54,529 bases of DNA from Dimargaris cristalligena (Eukaryota; Kickxellomycota; Dimargaritomycetes; Dimargaritales; Dimargaritaceae), in contig JANBQC010000134.1 of NCBI GenBank assembly GCA_027576995.1, forward strand, positions 1 to 54,529, read 5' to 3'. The translations under genes were made by a program, and so were the position numbers. Positions 36,295-47,004 of the stretch are shown here, piece after piece. Numbering within the stretch: the first letter of the stretch is position 1; each line of letters opens with the position of its first letter. Below the pieces are notes generated by a model, which was not told the DNA's origin, ran no database searches, and saw only the letters and a list, made by a program, of their open reading frames with translations.

Positions 36295-37235
36295 GTTGAA
36301 AGCGAAGGGGGGGAGGGAATTAGCAGGGGCGAAGGGAAAGGGCACTGGAGTTAAGGCGGCAGGTAGTTTGGTGGAGAGGGGAAAGAGGAGAATAGTAGTC
36401 ACACCAGCACAGAGGAAATGAAAAGGGATTAGGAGAGAAAGAGAAAGAATACTGAGAGGAAGGGCGGTGGGGGCATGTAATATAGAGAAGGCAGGCAGGT
36501 GGTTCATATAGATAGGCACAGTGGTCATTGTATGCAGCTAAATGAGCCAATGCCAGGGACAATAGAGACGAGTTCCTCTTCCTACACTCTGCAGTCCAGC
36601 TAGCTAAACATGCCACATCATCAGCCTCCCCCCCAAAAAAAACACGATACCTTAGAAACGACGGCGTTGTAGGCTAAATGCAGCAGCATTCAGCATTGAT
36701 TGAATAAATGCGGGGAGGGGGCGGCTTTTTCGCACCACCCAAATACCCTTGACAAAAATGCACATGTCACGCATAGACAGATTAGAAAAAGGGCCATGTG
36801 AAAAAGTGGATCCACCATCCCGTCACTTATCCACCCACCGAGGAGGTCGGCGGCCACTCAGAACAATAGGCAACGTGGAAACGGAATTGCCCGTCACTAA
36901 CCAACCATATGTCCCTTCTCTGTGCTGCCAGGTCTATTCATTCGCATTAATAAAATAGCTAATTCATTTCCCAAGGATGATGCACATAACCAATGTGACG
37001 GGTTCACCTTAAAGTCGCAACAAGACAATTACCTATGGTCAACCACACATTAATATATCTAATTCCAAGAAACCCCCCGACTGGATACTACTGACCAGCC
37101 AACTAAAAGAATGGCATCCCATACCGTAAGAATGGAGATATAAATATATATTTATTAAGGAGCAAGGGGGGAGGATCGCAAGGCAACCCTAGGTGGATAC
37201 TTTAGGGATTCGAACCAGTGCCTGAGAGACAGATT
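36295..37235. other. Intergenic, C/T-rich leader then unassigned
   Basis: The part next to PEX11 is purine-rich on the plus strand, meaning C/T-rich on the sense strand. Beyond about 36620 nothing is recognised except AT-rich DNA. Confidence 0.5.
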
Positions 37236-37271
37236 GGGTCCAGATGAGACCCGTACATTTCTAAATGTACG
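37236..37271. other. Two abutting hairpins downstream of the CBM18 gene
   Basis: GGGTC-CAGATGA-GACCC (37236-37252) folds as a 5-bp stem with a 7-base loop. It abuts a perfect palindromic arm pair CGTACATTT/AAATGTACG (37252-37271). They lie about 105-140 bases past the CBM18 stop codon on its strand, so they may be 3' untranslated structure. A GGTTCGAATCC pol III B-box-like sequence (minus strand, about 37206-37216) is adjacent, but no full tRNA fold fits. Confidence 0.5.
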
Positions 37272-37374
37272 TATATCTATATTTAGAATAAAGGGAGCAG
37301 TAGTTCGAGATTAAGTCCTGGTCATAATATAATATGATCAGCAGTTAGCACAAATCAAACAAGGTCACTGCAAT

Positions 37375-38424
37375 TTACTCGGAGCAGGGACCGTTCTGGC
37401 AGCCGGCACCGCAGAAGGCATCGGAAGAACCGCAGAAGCCGTGGGAGCTGCAGCAGTTGTTGTTGGCGCAAGGGTGAGCGGCGTCACAGGCACCATCGGG
37501 AAGAGGGGCGTTGGTGGGCTGGGCGGAGGTGGTGGGAGCAACGGTGCTGGAGGGGGTGGCGGTGGAGCTGGGGGCATCGGTGCTGGTGGGGGCAGCAGTG
37601 GTGCTGGGCTTGCCTTCGCAAGGACCGTTCTGGCAGCCGGCACCGCAGAACTCGGCGGTGCTACCGCAGTAGCCGTACTGAGAGCAGCAAAGGTTGCCGG
37701 AGCAAGTGTGAGTGGCATCGCAGGCACCGTTGGGGAGAGTGGGGAGGGGTTCAGCGGTGGTGGTGGTGCTGGTGGTGCTGGTGGGGGCAGCGGTGGTACT
37801 GGGCTTACCCTCGCAAGGACCGTTCTGGCAGCCGGCACCGCAGAACTCGGCGGTGCTACCGCAGTAGCCGTACTGAGAACAGCACAGGTCACCGGCGCAA
37901 GTGTGGGTGGCGTCGCAGGCACCGTTGGGGAGAGTGGGGAGGGGTCCGGCGGTGGTGGTGGTGCTGGTGGGGGCAGCGGTGGTGCTGGGCTTGCCTTCGC
38001 AAGGACCGTTCTGGCAGCCAGCACCGCAGAACTCGGCGGTATTACCACAGTAGCCGTACTGCGAGCAGCACAGGTTGTCAGCGCAAGGCTTGTTGGAACC
38101 GCACTGGTTGGTCTGGTTGCCTTCGCAAGGACCGTTCTGGCAACCAGCACCGCAGAAATCGGCACCGGCACCACAGTAGCCCCACTTGCTGCAGCACAGA
38201 CCGGCGGCGCAAGGGCTGGTGGTCGAGCAGAGACCGGGGTTGGTGGTGCAAGCACCGCCCTGGCAGCCAGTACCGCAGAAATCAGCGGTGGTACCGCAGT
38301 AGCCGTATTGAGAACAGCACTGGCCGGCGGCACAGGGGGCGGAGGCGGAGCACTGGCCCTGGGCGGACACGAGGGTGGCGGCACCGAGGATGAGGAGGGA
38401 AGCGATGGCGATCTTGCGGAACAT
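37375..38424 (-). CDS. Secreted protein with six chitin-binding (CBM18/hevein) domains
   Basis: A single-exon gene of 349 residues. A signal peptide (about 1-21, ending VSA) is followed by six 35-residue hevein domains, each with eight cysteines: 25-59, 66-100, 108-142, 170-204, 235-269 and 313-347. Most show the chitin-contact wording CCSQYGYCG. In domain 6 it is CCSSHGFCG. Domains 3 to 6 are separated by Thr/Ser/Pro/Ala linkers (for example KPSTTAAPTST), likely O-glycosylated. No catalytic domain is present, so it probably binds or shields chitin oligomers outside the cell. Domains 4 and 5 are nearly identical, which points to recent duplication. Lectin-like roles in wall protection or in contact with another fungus are possible inferences. 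Long open frames on the opposite strand are shadows of the GC-rich repeats. Confidence 0.93.
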   Translation of the reverse strand: MFRKIAIASLLILGAATLVSAQGQCSASAPCAAGQCCSQYGYCGTTADFCGTGCQGGACTTNPGLCSTTSPCAAGLCCSKWGYCGAGADFCGAGCQNGPCEGNQTNQCGSNKPCADNLCCSQYGYCGNTAEFCGAGCQNGPCEGKPSTTAAPTSTTTTAGPLPTLPNGACDATHTCAGDLCCSQYGYCGSTAEFCGAGCQNGPCEGKPSTTAAPTSTTSTTTTAEPLPTLPNGACDATHTCSGNLCCSQYGYCGSTAEFCGAGCQNGPCEGKPSTTAAPTSTDAPSSTATPSSTVAPTTSAQPTNAPLPDGACDAAHPCANNNCCSSHGFCGSSDAFCGAGCQNGPCSE

Positions 38425-38591
38425 GTTGATGAATTAGGGGGTAGAAATTAGTAGTCGTCACTGGAAAAGTGGGAAGATACAGAAAGGATCGTTAGAAGGA
38501 TGGGATGATGCAGGATTAAGAGAATGTAGAAGGCTTGAGTCTATTGAAGATGAGAAGGATACTGGTCTCTATTAGGGCTGCCGGGTGGCCC

Positions 38592-38600
38592 CTTTTATAT
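38592..38600 (-). promoter_or_regulatory. TATA box of the CBM18 gene
   Basis: ATATAAAAGG-type box on the minus strand about 170 bases before the start codon at 38424. It predicts a leader of roughly 140 bases. Confidence 0.5.
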
Positions 38601-41600
38601 TTGAGACGGAAAGGAAGGGAAAGCCACGCTCATGCGGGCCCCCTACATGACCAGGTGTATATGGGTCGAGCAGTGCCCCTCTCCTGCAGTGGGGCAAGGA
38701 GGAGACCGGAAAGGCCAGGGCGATCTGCGTTAAGAAACAACGGCCAATGGGGTCTCGCGGGCCACTCTCCACTATGGATGGGCACTGACATATCGACGCA
38801 CCGTTAATTACGCACCCTTTCGAGGATTCCGCTCGTGGGGAATGCCCACCAACGACAGGGAGCAATGACTATTGTTGACTGGTCGAAGATTGGCGGGTTT
38901 GCACTATTTTTATTTTCCGAAGCTGTGAGATAAATACCATTCCCCTACTCGAGACGCGCTTGGTAACTGAGAAGTGCGACGTCATGGGGGATGGTGGACG
39001 ATCGCACCAAACAAACCCGAAGAGGGAAAACGATAGCAAAAGCATCAACTGTTGGTGAGAAAGTCGAGGCGGCGGAAGGGCTCCCTCGCCCTCTAACTAA
39101 CATTTAAGGATAGAGACGCCTAGAGCGAACCGCTGGCCTGATTGCCCGGAGTGGGGTGTGGCCATCAGGCTGCTCCGCTCAGTCAAATAGATCCTCGCAC
39201 GCGCCAATCCCCCTCCCGAAACTGGCCCCGTCTACTGTGCGGACTATAGAGACTGTTTATCGCTTCCATTCACCCATTCTAATCGGACCTAGCCGCTGTT
39301 AGTCCCACCATTCCCTATTGGGCTGTTGCCAGTAAAGGCACAGCCAAATCAGATGCTCCCCGCGCTTCTAACCAGCCATTCCCATCACATATCCGCCATT
39401 TACCTTTATTGGCGAATGTTTACCAGGCCGAGCCACTGAATGGCCTTATTCCTAATTCGCTCACTTAATTTGTTTCGTCTATTTTTAATCTCCGGTGGAA
39501 ATACCACTGGCTCTCGTAGGTTTCGGGGGAATGTAAAGGAGTGGGCTAATCCCCTAGCCAGTCCCAGACGGGTCAAGGTCAAGCGCCCGCGCTCCTCGTT
39601 CGTGGTTTCTTCGAAGTCCCTCTACCACCCCCCTAGCACAAGGCCCTTGACCTACTCTGAGGAGTTACCAGCGCCCTAAGTCCGAATGACTGCTCGGTGG
39701 AGTACCACTGATTTCCCCGCCCTTTATCAACCCACTCCCAATGGCTTTTTGATGGCCACCCCTCGCAAAATTGGCTCAAGCAGCCCCATTTGCTTGGACG
39801 GCATCTCTAAACTCTGAATCCATTTTCAACACTAGGGCTTGGGTATCATAGTGGATCTAGGGAGAACGTGCTGATGGCCATTTCGGCAATTCCTTGGGAC
39901 TTTATCCATAAACTGCCCCGTCAATCGGATGACTGTCCCGTCGGCATTTCACTATCCTATAATCAAGGAAAACCTTTCCGCTTCAGGATTAGACGGCGGG
40001 CTGATTCGGACTTGAACATCCGATGAATATCGCTGGCTTATTATGACTTATCCCACACCTTTGAATGGCCTATAGAGGCCCACCTGTTGGCCAAGACCGA
40101 GTATCGCTATATTCGGTGTAGATTACGCCTAATGATCCACGTAGGCTGTTCACCGTAGTTCCAATTAATCCCCTAACCCTACCTGCCATAGACTGTTAAT
40201 GTATCCCCTCCAGTTGCCATCGGCAATCCCATTTATCGTACAGAGATACTCTATCATCCACTCAAATTCATATATTCTAGCTGATACATTTTGTACACAC
40301 ACTCGCTGGTCTTGAACATGAACAGATTAGTTCTAATCAGTGGCATCGGCATATCCGGGCCTTTGCCCAGACTATGATGATATTAGCTCATGGGCCAAAC
40401 TAAGCGGATCGCTACCTCACCGCACTATAAACATCCCTTGTAATTAGAGTTGCTTGGCTGCCATTATATCAGCACTGACATCACTTCACAAGGAAATATA
40501 CAGCGACGCGTATCGGCAAGGCATTGCGTATATCGTCTGTGAATTAGCTACGTATGCGGTCGCCTTTAGCCTCCATCGATCTAGGGAATATTTCGAGTAT
40601 GCAGCCTGCTATACCCCGGCAAAAGAATAATCAGCAAGGCAAGGTCTTCCGAATCAAAGGTACAAATCAAACCCATAAACAACTCAAGTATAGAGCTCAC
40701 TTTAACAGCCCCACCCACCCTAAAAATAGTTACTGCGAATGGCCCCACTATCAGTGGCATCTATACTAGTCATACAACATACCAGGACCGGGGTATCACT
40801 AACCCAGCGAATCATCTCGGTGTGCCTCTGTGAAAATGAGATTCAGTATTTATTAAGGATGGGATATGAGGTATAAACAAGTGGGCAGGGGGAAGGAAGG
40901 CAGGGCCGCATTATGTTAAGGCAAGGGCTAGTGCAGGCGTAACAGAAACCCAAGCAGCGTTGGGTAGTGGGAGGGGGCTGGGTTTAAAAATAGCTCCTGC
41001 ACATCGTCACAGCCAGAAGTCCTTGTTTTCCAACCAACTAGCCTAGCCGCCGAGTGGCATACAGCCATTACATTGGCCACTTTCAACTTGACCATACACT
41101 AACGCATCCAGCCTGTCACTGAACTAATGGGGAGAAACCTAATATGAATGCAATGGATCGACGTTCAAGATACCAGTCGGACTGGGTGGAATACAGGCGA
41201 GACCCCCCGATTGGGCCGTATGTAGACTATGTTTTGATTTGGGCAGTGTTGAGTAGCAGGAAAACCATCGAGCAAGGGGATCGTCGGTGGTGGGGCTGTA
41301 TAGTTGGATCGCTTAATGGGAGTAGAGACCACCGATTACCATACTTGACAAATTGAGATGTGATAAATGGGATAACTTAACCGATTTGGAAGCGCGGCAG
41401 ACGGGAAGGCGAAAATCCCCATTAGGATGTGGGAGTTCAGCAATAACGTGGACTCTCGCCCCTTCTCAGGAACTGCTACCGATATGGACACCCTTGCCTT
41501 TTCCCGTTAGCCAATAACACATCTGTCACTTAGCCTATCCACAAACAACGGGTAAACCCGAGCCCAGTTAAGCGACCCCCGCCCCCATGTAATAGAGGAG

Positions 41601-41902
41601 ACATCGTGCAGACACTCAGGTAGGTCCAATAATAAACAGCAATTGTGGGTAAACATGGAGCGGAGGTATGTTTGAATGTAATTTGTTTTTTTATGTATCT
41701 ATGCTTTATTAGGCAAATCATCAAAATAGCTTCCGCCTTGTTTCATTATGGCTGATGGGGAAGGAACGGGTTAATCAAACAGTAATTCTAAAAGGCGAGG
41801 TTGATAAACCCCAATATGACCAACGGAGGAAGACATTAAAGACAAGACGTAGAAAATGTTGAGGAACAAGATGGGAGAGGGAGGGGTGTCCGATGGGGTA
41901 GT
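38601..41902. other. 3.3-kb intergenic region
   Basis: No gene recognised on either strand. Open frames stay under about 100 codons and match no family. The part before 40500 is richer in GC and CpG than the gene-poor zone around 12-21 kb, so regulatory DNA for the CBM18 gene is plausible on the left side. Confidence 0.45.
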
Positions 41903-44791
41903 CTATTCATTCTTGGAATCCGGAGCAATGTAGGAGCCGATCAGCTTTTCCGAAGCCTCATCATCATCACGGTCTTCTTCATTATCCGCTTCCACAATAT
42001 CCGCCAACTGGGGGGTTTGCCCCGACTTGATAATATCCTCTAGAACATCCTCCTCCGATGTGCGACCATTGACCAATTTGCGGGCCAAAAACCACAGCGC
42101 GTTGATCACCTTATTCTTAACCTGGCGGGTGGCCGAGGCCATCCGGTGGTAGAGGGGGGCCGTATGGCGATTGCGTTCCAAGAAAGAACGCACGCCGAAG
42201 AGCTGGCGTTGCCGGGCTTTGCCCCCGGCTAGGCTGGGCACCCGGAAGAACAGTATTTGGTCGATGAAACGCAGGTGGAGGCCCTGGTAGAGGAGTTGGT
42301 CGGCGGTGCGGAAGGCATTCCGGATTTGGTCCAGGTTCGGTTGGCAGGGGAGCAGTTGCAGGGATAGGCGCCAGATGCGAATTAAGGCAATATTACCCGG
42401 GGGGCTGGACCGACTGAACCGGCGGTTGGCCGAACGCTCTTTTGCGTCACCCCCTGTTGTGGAAGGAGGGGGAGTAAGCGGTGGTGAGGTATTACTGTCC
42501 TGGGGCCCGTCCCCTCCGTAGGCAAACCAATTGGCATCGTAGCCGAACTCGCGGACGAAAACGGTATACAAATCCAACATCATTTGCGTCCACCACCGGG
42601 ACGTATCGCCGATTCTATCGTGAATCGGAACGGCGATGTTCGATTCATAGCCCGGCTGGCTAAGCACATACGACCGGTAGTAGCCGCGGTGCAGGGGATG
42701 TCCCCACCAATTGAGAGTTACGGTAAGCTGGGGCGTCCGTAACTGCTGTTCGTTTAGACTCAGAATAATCGGAATAAAATCGCTCCAGGCCTCAAAGACC
42801 GCACGACCGTCGTGGTGGGCTAAGCAGTCGTCCGTCTGGGGACCACCCACGAGGCGGTAGGATATACCATGGGTGTACTCATGGGCTACGACGCCCGGGT
42901 CAACCATGTAAGCGTAGCGGTGGCCGGGTTCCTGTTCCTGAATTTGGGCCTCCAGGGTCATGATGGGCGACTCGCCGTCTTTGGCCGTGTACATTTCGCC
43001 CAAGCGAAGTCCTTTGGTGCGGCTACCTTTAATCACCACCAACTGCACCGGATCGCCCCCGGATGGCGAGGATGCTGGTGCCGGATGACTGGGCCGGGGG
43101 CCGAAACTGCCATTGGCTTCGGTAACCCCGACGACATGGTAAAACCAGTCGTGTAGGAAGGTGGTCATAACATAAGTGTCGTGGGTGGCCTCGACCAGAG
43201 ACATGGATGGACACATGGGGGGTTCAGTAGAAAGCACGGGGGGCTGGACGGGAGAGCAGGGCGCTTCGTATTCGGCGTGGGCGAGTCCTTCATCGCTGAG
43301 GTACCGGGCGCTTACGTAGGGATTTTCCGTTTTCTTGGCCGCTTGAAATTCGGCCCGCCGGGGCCAGTACTGGTACAAATGCTCCGTATCAAACCGAATT
43401 TGGTGGCGGGGGGCAATATCGAGTGTGAGCGGGCTGGGGTCGTCACCGGCGTCGCTCGCTGGGGTAGGGTCGGCTTTAACCAACCCCGTGTCCGACGACC
43501 TAGCATCACCCTTTCCTTCCGTGGGATAAGGGGAGTTGTCGGAGGTAGGCGGACCCTGCGTCTGTGGCATACTGGCCAGAGACGGGGAAAACAGAGCGGC
43601 CGGCGACTCAGAAGCAATCTTGGCCTTGATGTCCTCTTCCCCCTCGCTAACCCAGTATTCCTCTTCACGAATAGCGTTACTAATATCGATAATCTTGTAG
43701 TTATAGTAGTTAAACGTTAATACCTGGCCCCGGATAATGCCCGTAGGGGCCCAGAGCTCCACAACCCAGGCGGGATTAATCAAGTGGTCGCGCTTGAAGT
43801 AAATGGGGTATAGGCGGGCTTCACCACCCGGCAGCCCACTGTGGCCTCGAACGATGTACCGGAAGCGGGTGAAGCTCGGCCCGTACGGCAGGTTGGGATA
43901 GGGCCGGTGAAAGATTGGTTCGGGCCGTAAGTAATCCTGCCGCTCAAACGTCCACCCGTGAACGTCGAGGATGCTGAGGAGGTAGTTGCTACTATGCAAC
44001 ATGCCCACGAGGGCCTTCTTGCAGTTAAACTCGTCCCAGGCCTTGGCCTCCAGGTGCTCGTTGGTAAGGCGTCCGGATTCGACATCTTCGACCACCCACC
44101 GCCCGTCGTTACTAGGGTCGCTGTTTTCATGGTAGGACCCGGCGTAGTCGAGGGGGTCAGCCTCGGACCCACTGTTCCCGGCGGTATCGCCGACCGCCAC
44201 GGGATGGTGAACGGGGTGGACCCGCTGCTCAAATTTGCGCAGCCGCATCCCGTCCGCCAGGTAGGGGTTGATATGAACGAACTGACCCTGACTATCGAAC
44301 AACACAATGGCCTCGCCGTTTACCATGGGCAAACCCTTGTAGACCTGCTGAACATGGACAAACACCTGGCTGGTTTGGGGGTCGGTGAAGGTATCCGTAA
44401 TTTCTAACCGGCAACTGAAACAGCGTAGCTGTTCCCGGACTTTTTCCAAGGACCGGGCGAAAATCTTTTCTGTGAGCGGGGCCGGTGCCGGCGGAGGCGG
44501 AGACGGGAATGCTTGTCCGGCAGCGGGATAACCATTCGGGCGGCTATTCTCCGAAGTCGACCGGTTTTTTGTATCCGAATGCGGGTGGACATGGTGGCTA
44601 TCCCGGTGGGAGGTTAGTTCATGGACGAAGTCGAGGCCCTTGCGTAAAACCGATGCGGTAGCGGAGCCCCCGGGGGCGTGGTGAATCCAGTTCATGGGGA
44701 CGTCATTTCGACCGGCGACTCCGGCCGATACGGCCAGGCAATAGAGCAGAATGATCTGCGATAAAATAAGTAAAGATAATAGCCACACCAT
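41903..44791 (-). CDS. M36 fungalysin-type metalloprotease, divergent and long
   Basis: Start at ATG 44791. The frame extends upstream only through a TTG. A hydrophobic signal sequence (residues 1-28, LLSLLILSQIILLYCLAVSA) leads a 962-residue protein, longer than the usual 600-650. An FTP-type propeptide (about 110-200: FARSLEKVREQL, FTDPQTSQVFVHVQQVYKGLPMVNGEAIV) and a long Pro/Ser/Asp linker precede the catalytic domain. The zinc site is HEYTH at residues 637-641 with the third ligand Glu667 in FEAWSD, thirty residues on from the first His as in fungalysins. Family neighbours MTTFLHDWFYHVVGVTEANG and HGISYRLVGGP are present, but the usual GEGWSD is FEAWSD and the C-terminal half is poorly conserved. 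The tail is acidic (EEDRDDDEASEK). A secreted endoprotease, made as a zymogen, is expected. Confidence 0.88.
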   Translation of the reverse strand: MVWLLSLLILSQIILLYCLAVSAGVAGRNDVPMNWIHHAPGGSATASVLRKGLDFVHELTSHRDSHHVHPHSDTKNRSTSENSRPNGYPAAGQAFPSPPPPAPAPLTEKIFARSLEKVREQLRCFSCRLEITDTFTDPQTSQVFVHVQQVYKGLPMVNGEAIVLFDSQGQFVHINPYLADGMRLRKFEQRVHPVHHPVAVGDTAGNSGSEADPLDYAGSYHENSDPSNDGRWVVEDVESGRLTNEHLEAKAWDEFNCKKALVGMLHSSNYLLSILDVHGWTFERQDYLRPEPIFHRPYPNLPYGPSFTRFRYIVRGHSGLPGGEARLYPIYFKRDHLINPAWVVELWAPTGIIRGQVLTFNYYNYKIIDISNAIREEEYWVSEGEEDIKAKIASESPAALFSPSLASMPQTQGPPTSDNSPYPTEGKGDARSSDTGLVKADPTPASDAGDDPSPLTLDIAPRHQIRFDTEHLYQYWPRRAEFQAAKKTENPYVSARYLSDEGLAHAEYEAPCSPVQPPVLSTEPPMCPSMSLVEATHDTYVMTTFLHDWFYHVVGVTEANGSFGPRPSHPAPASSPSGGDPVQLVVIKGSRTKGLRLGEMYTAKDGESPIMTLEAQIQEQEPGHRYAYMVDPGVVAHEYTHGISYRLVGGPQTDDCLAHHDGRAVFEAWSDFIPIILSLNEQQLRTPQLTVTLNWWGHPLHRGYYRSYVLSQPGYESNIAVPIHDRIGDTSRWWTQMMLDLYTVFVREFGYDANWFAYGGDGPQDSNTSPPLTPPPSTTGGDAKERSANRRFSRSSPPGNIALIRIWRLSLQLLPCQPNLDQIRNAFRTADQLLYQGLHLRFIDQILFFRVPSLAGGKARQRQLFGVRSFLERNRHTAPLYHRMASATRQVKNKVINALWFLARKLVNGRTSEEDVLEDIIKSGQTPQLADIVEADNEEDRDDDEASEKLIGSYIAPDSKNE

Positions 44792-46694
44792 AGTGGAGGA
44801 GCGGGACAAGACCCGGTGGAAACTAGGTGAAAGCAAAAAAAAAAAGAACGATGATATAAACTGGTTGATTGTATGTGAGTAGACGCGAAAAACGAGGCTA
44901 TCGAAGCGAAGGAGTCTACCGACGAGCGAGCTAACTCGGATTTATTTAATACAGGCAATGTACACGGCGAGTTAATGTGGGTAGACTGGACGAACTATAA
45001 TTGATAATTGGAAATTTGGTTGGAGTATGTACAGATAAGTATGTAGAAAAAATGGGGACTAGTGTAAAGAGGGTGGGCTTCGCCAATATCGAAGCACCTG
45101 GGTCAACGAATGTATGTATCTATATAAATTGTGGAGTATGCAACCTCGTAGGGCAAGTATACAGTAGAGCATTAAACCCCAAACCGGGCGGCTAAGTCGG
45201 TTATATATAGAGGGGCACTTGCATTAACAGTGCCAAGAGGTCCCCAACCCCTTTTTTATGGAACCCGCTGGTACTTTACAACAGCGATTGAGTTACCGCG
45301 AAGTAACGCAGAGACTGTTCATTGAGGGAAAACGAAAAAGAAAAAAAGAGCCAAGGTAGGGAAGAAGGGAGGGTATAATAAACGAAGCAGTGAAATAGGA
45401 GGACAATAGAAAGGGAGAGGTCTTGTGTTGCGGTACAATATAGTTACACAAGTTGCCGTTGAGTATTTCCCGATATCCAACCAATTCAATCACCTTATAC
45501 CAGCCAGGTTTGCTTATTCGACCATTTAATGGAAACCACAGGGCCTTTGGACAAAAGGTAGAAGGAGGGTTGCAGTCACCATCAGGCCATTTGGCAGGCT
45601 TTGAAAAAAAATGTTCAATGGAAAAATATATAGTACGGTAATTTATTACTGCGTCAAGTGTTTGGGAGGGAGGTGATGTTTAGTATTTCTTAATTGTAAA
45701 GTGTACTAAGGTATCGGGGCGTTCCTCCCTGTGAAAACTACTTGGAATCTTACCCAGGAATAGCACAATAGGTACTCGTTGTAGTAGGCCAAATCATCCA
45801 ACAAGGGGTTTCTTTAGTGAACAGTTCGAACCACTGTCACCTATCATACGACGAAAATCTTTATCACACGGAAGCCGGCTCCTCCAGCTCCTCCAATTTA
45901 TCCGATTTAGATTCCGGGCGGTACATTTATCATGCTGGTATCTGCAAGATTGGCATGTGAGGCTTTGCTTAATTAGGTCTGGCCCCAGTTTACTGTCTTG
46001 GCCGTGTTCAAACAACTTTGAAGTAAACGTGAAGCTGCGAAATCGTAGACAGTTCAAAGCTAGGCGCGTGAATAACTTTCAACTTCAAACGCCGGTGCCA
46101 TAGGGGACATGCATAGTTAAGGGAGTGTTATTTATGCTGATACACTACTCATACATTCTAATTGTAATGGTCTGTGATAGTTAAGGAGGCGCGCAGCATT
46201 AAAGCCCAGTGACATGCGGCGTGAGGCTTCAATGTAAGCAGTGGTCCCTTTGCGGATGGTCCGATTCCTTTCAATCCATTAGAAACGTTGCAAAGGTGGT
46301 CGTGTCCTAACTAGCGCCCCCAACAAGTTATGCGTAGGTGGCTATCAGCCCACCATGTGTTCAGAGTTACATCCCATATGAACTAGTGGGTGCCCAGCCT
46401 AGCCACATTCTTAAAGCCAGGCTACATCAACTGGTCGCATATCCAATTTTTGGCAAATGTATTTCAAAGAAAGTGACCTAAACCAGCCGTGGCTGCAAGT
46501 ATTACGACCGCGGGCCAGTTGGTCATTAATCCAAAAAACGGAATCCACTTCAACATAAGCTGTTCTTGGTTACGCCATTAATGGCTATTCTGTGTGACTT
46601 GCTATTACCTACTAATTGAATTACTAGGCAAGTGGCGGTACACATTACTATGACAATAGTATCAAGTTGAATCGTAAATTATACATTTAATATG
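44792..46694. other. Intergenic, no gene supported
   Basis: This is the 5' flank of the protease and further AT-rich DNA. No coding frame or RNA recognised. Confidence 0.5.
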
Positions 46695-46695
46695 G

Positions 46696-46827
46696 GAGAA
46701 GTTCATACTGGCTGTATATTGAAAAATCCATTGGATGAGGCCAATATTACTGGTTAAAAGCTTTTCTCACATATTCGCCCATTCACGTATTATGTAAAAC
46801 CTTATACAGTCGGTTTGAATTTCATCC
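46696..46827. repeat. Dispersed repeat, copy A
   Basis: The first 60 bases match 53756-53815 at 54 of 60 positions. A second block (46801-46827) matches 53862-53888 at 21 of 27, with almost the same offset (105 versus 106). The two copies are therefore collinear over about 130 bases. Type unknown; it could be a solo LTR fragment, MITE or SINE. Confidence 0.8.
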
Positions 46828-46874
46828 ATATACTTTTAAACCCAATTCCCACAAGATACCAAGGGAATAGATCA

Positions 46875-46880
46875 TTTATT
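46875..46880 (-). terminator. Poly(A) signal of the Gly-rich repeat gene
   Basis: AATAAA on the minus strand about 125 bases after the stop at 47005. Confidence 0.55.
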
Positions 46881-47004
46881 GATGATGGTTTTTAGGATGA
46901 GGTATGGGAAGCCTCGTGTGTTACGCATATGAATGCGATTCTGGTGAATACAAAGGGGATTGGACCCTAGAAAGTCAATAGAGGGAATGGCACGAGGGAG
47001 CCAT

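Noticed and set aside
37206..37290. Minus-strand tRNA around GGTTCGAATCC
   Set aside because: The T stem does not pair, position 33 of the supposed anticodon loop is not T, and no D arm is present.
37441..38451. 336-codon plus-strand frame opposite the CBM18 gene, and a 339-codon second minus frame
   Set aside because: Ala/Gly/Val- and Pro/Ala-rich shadows of GC-rich repeats. The CBM18 frame has a signal peptide and perfect cysteine spacing.
43181..44407. Long plus-strand frames opposite the M36 protease
   Set aside because: Antisense shadows. The protease frame carries HEYTH, FEAWSD and a signal sequence.
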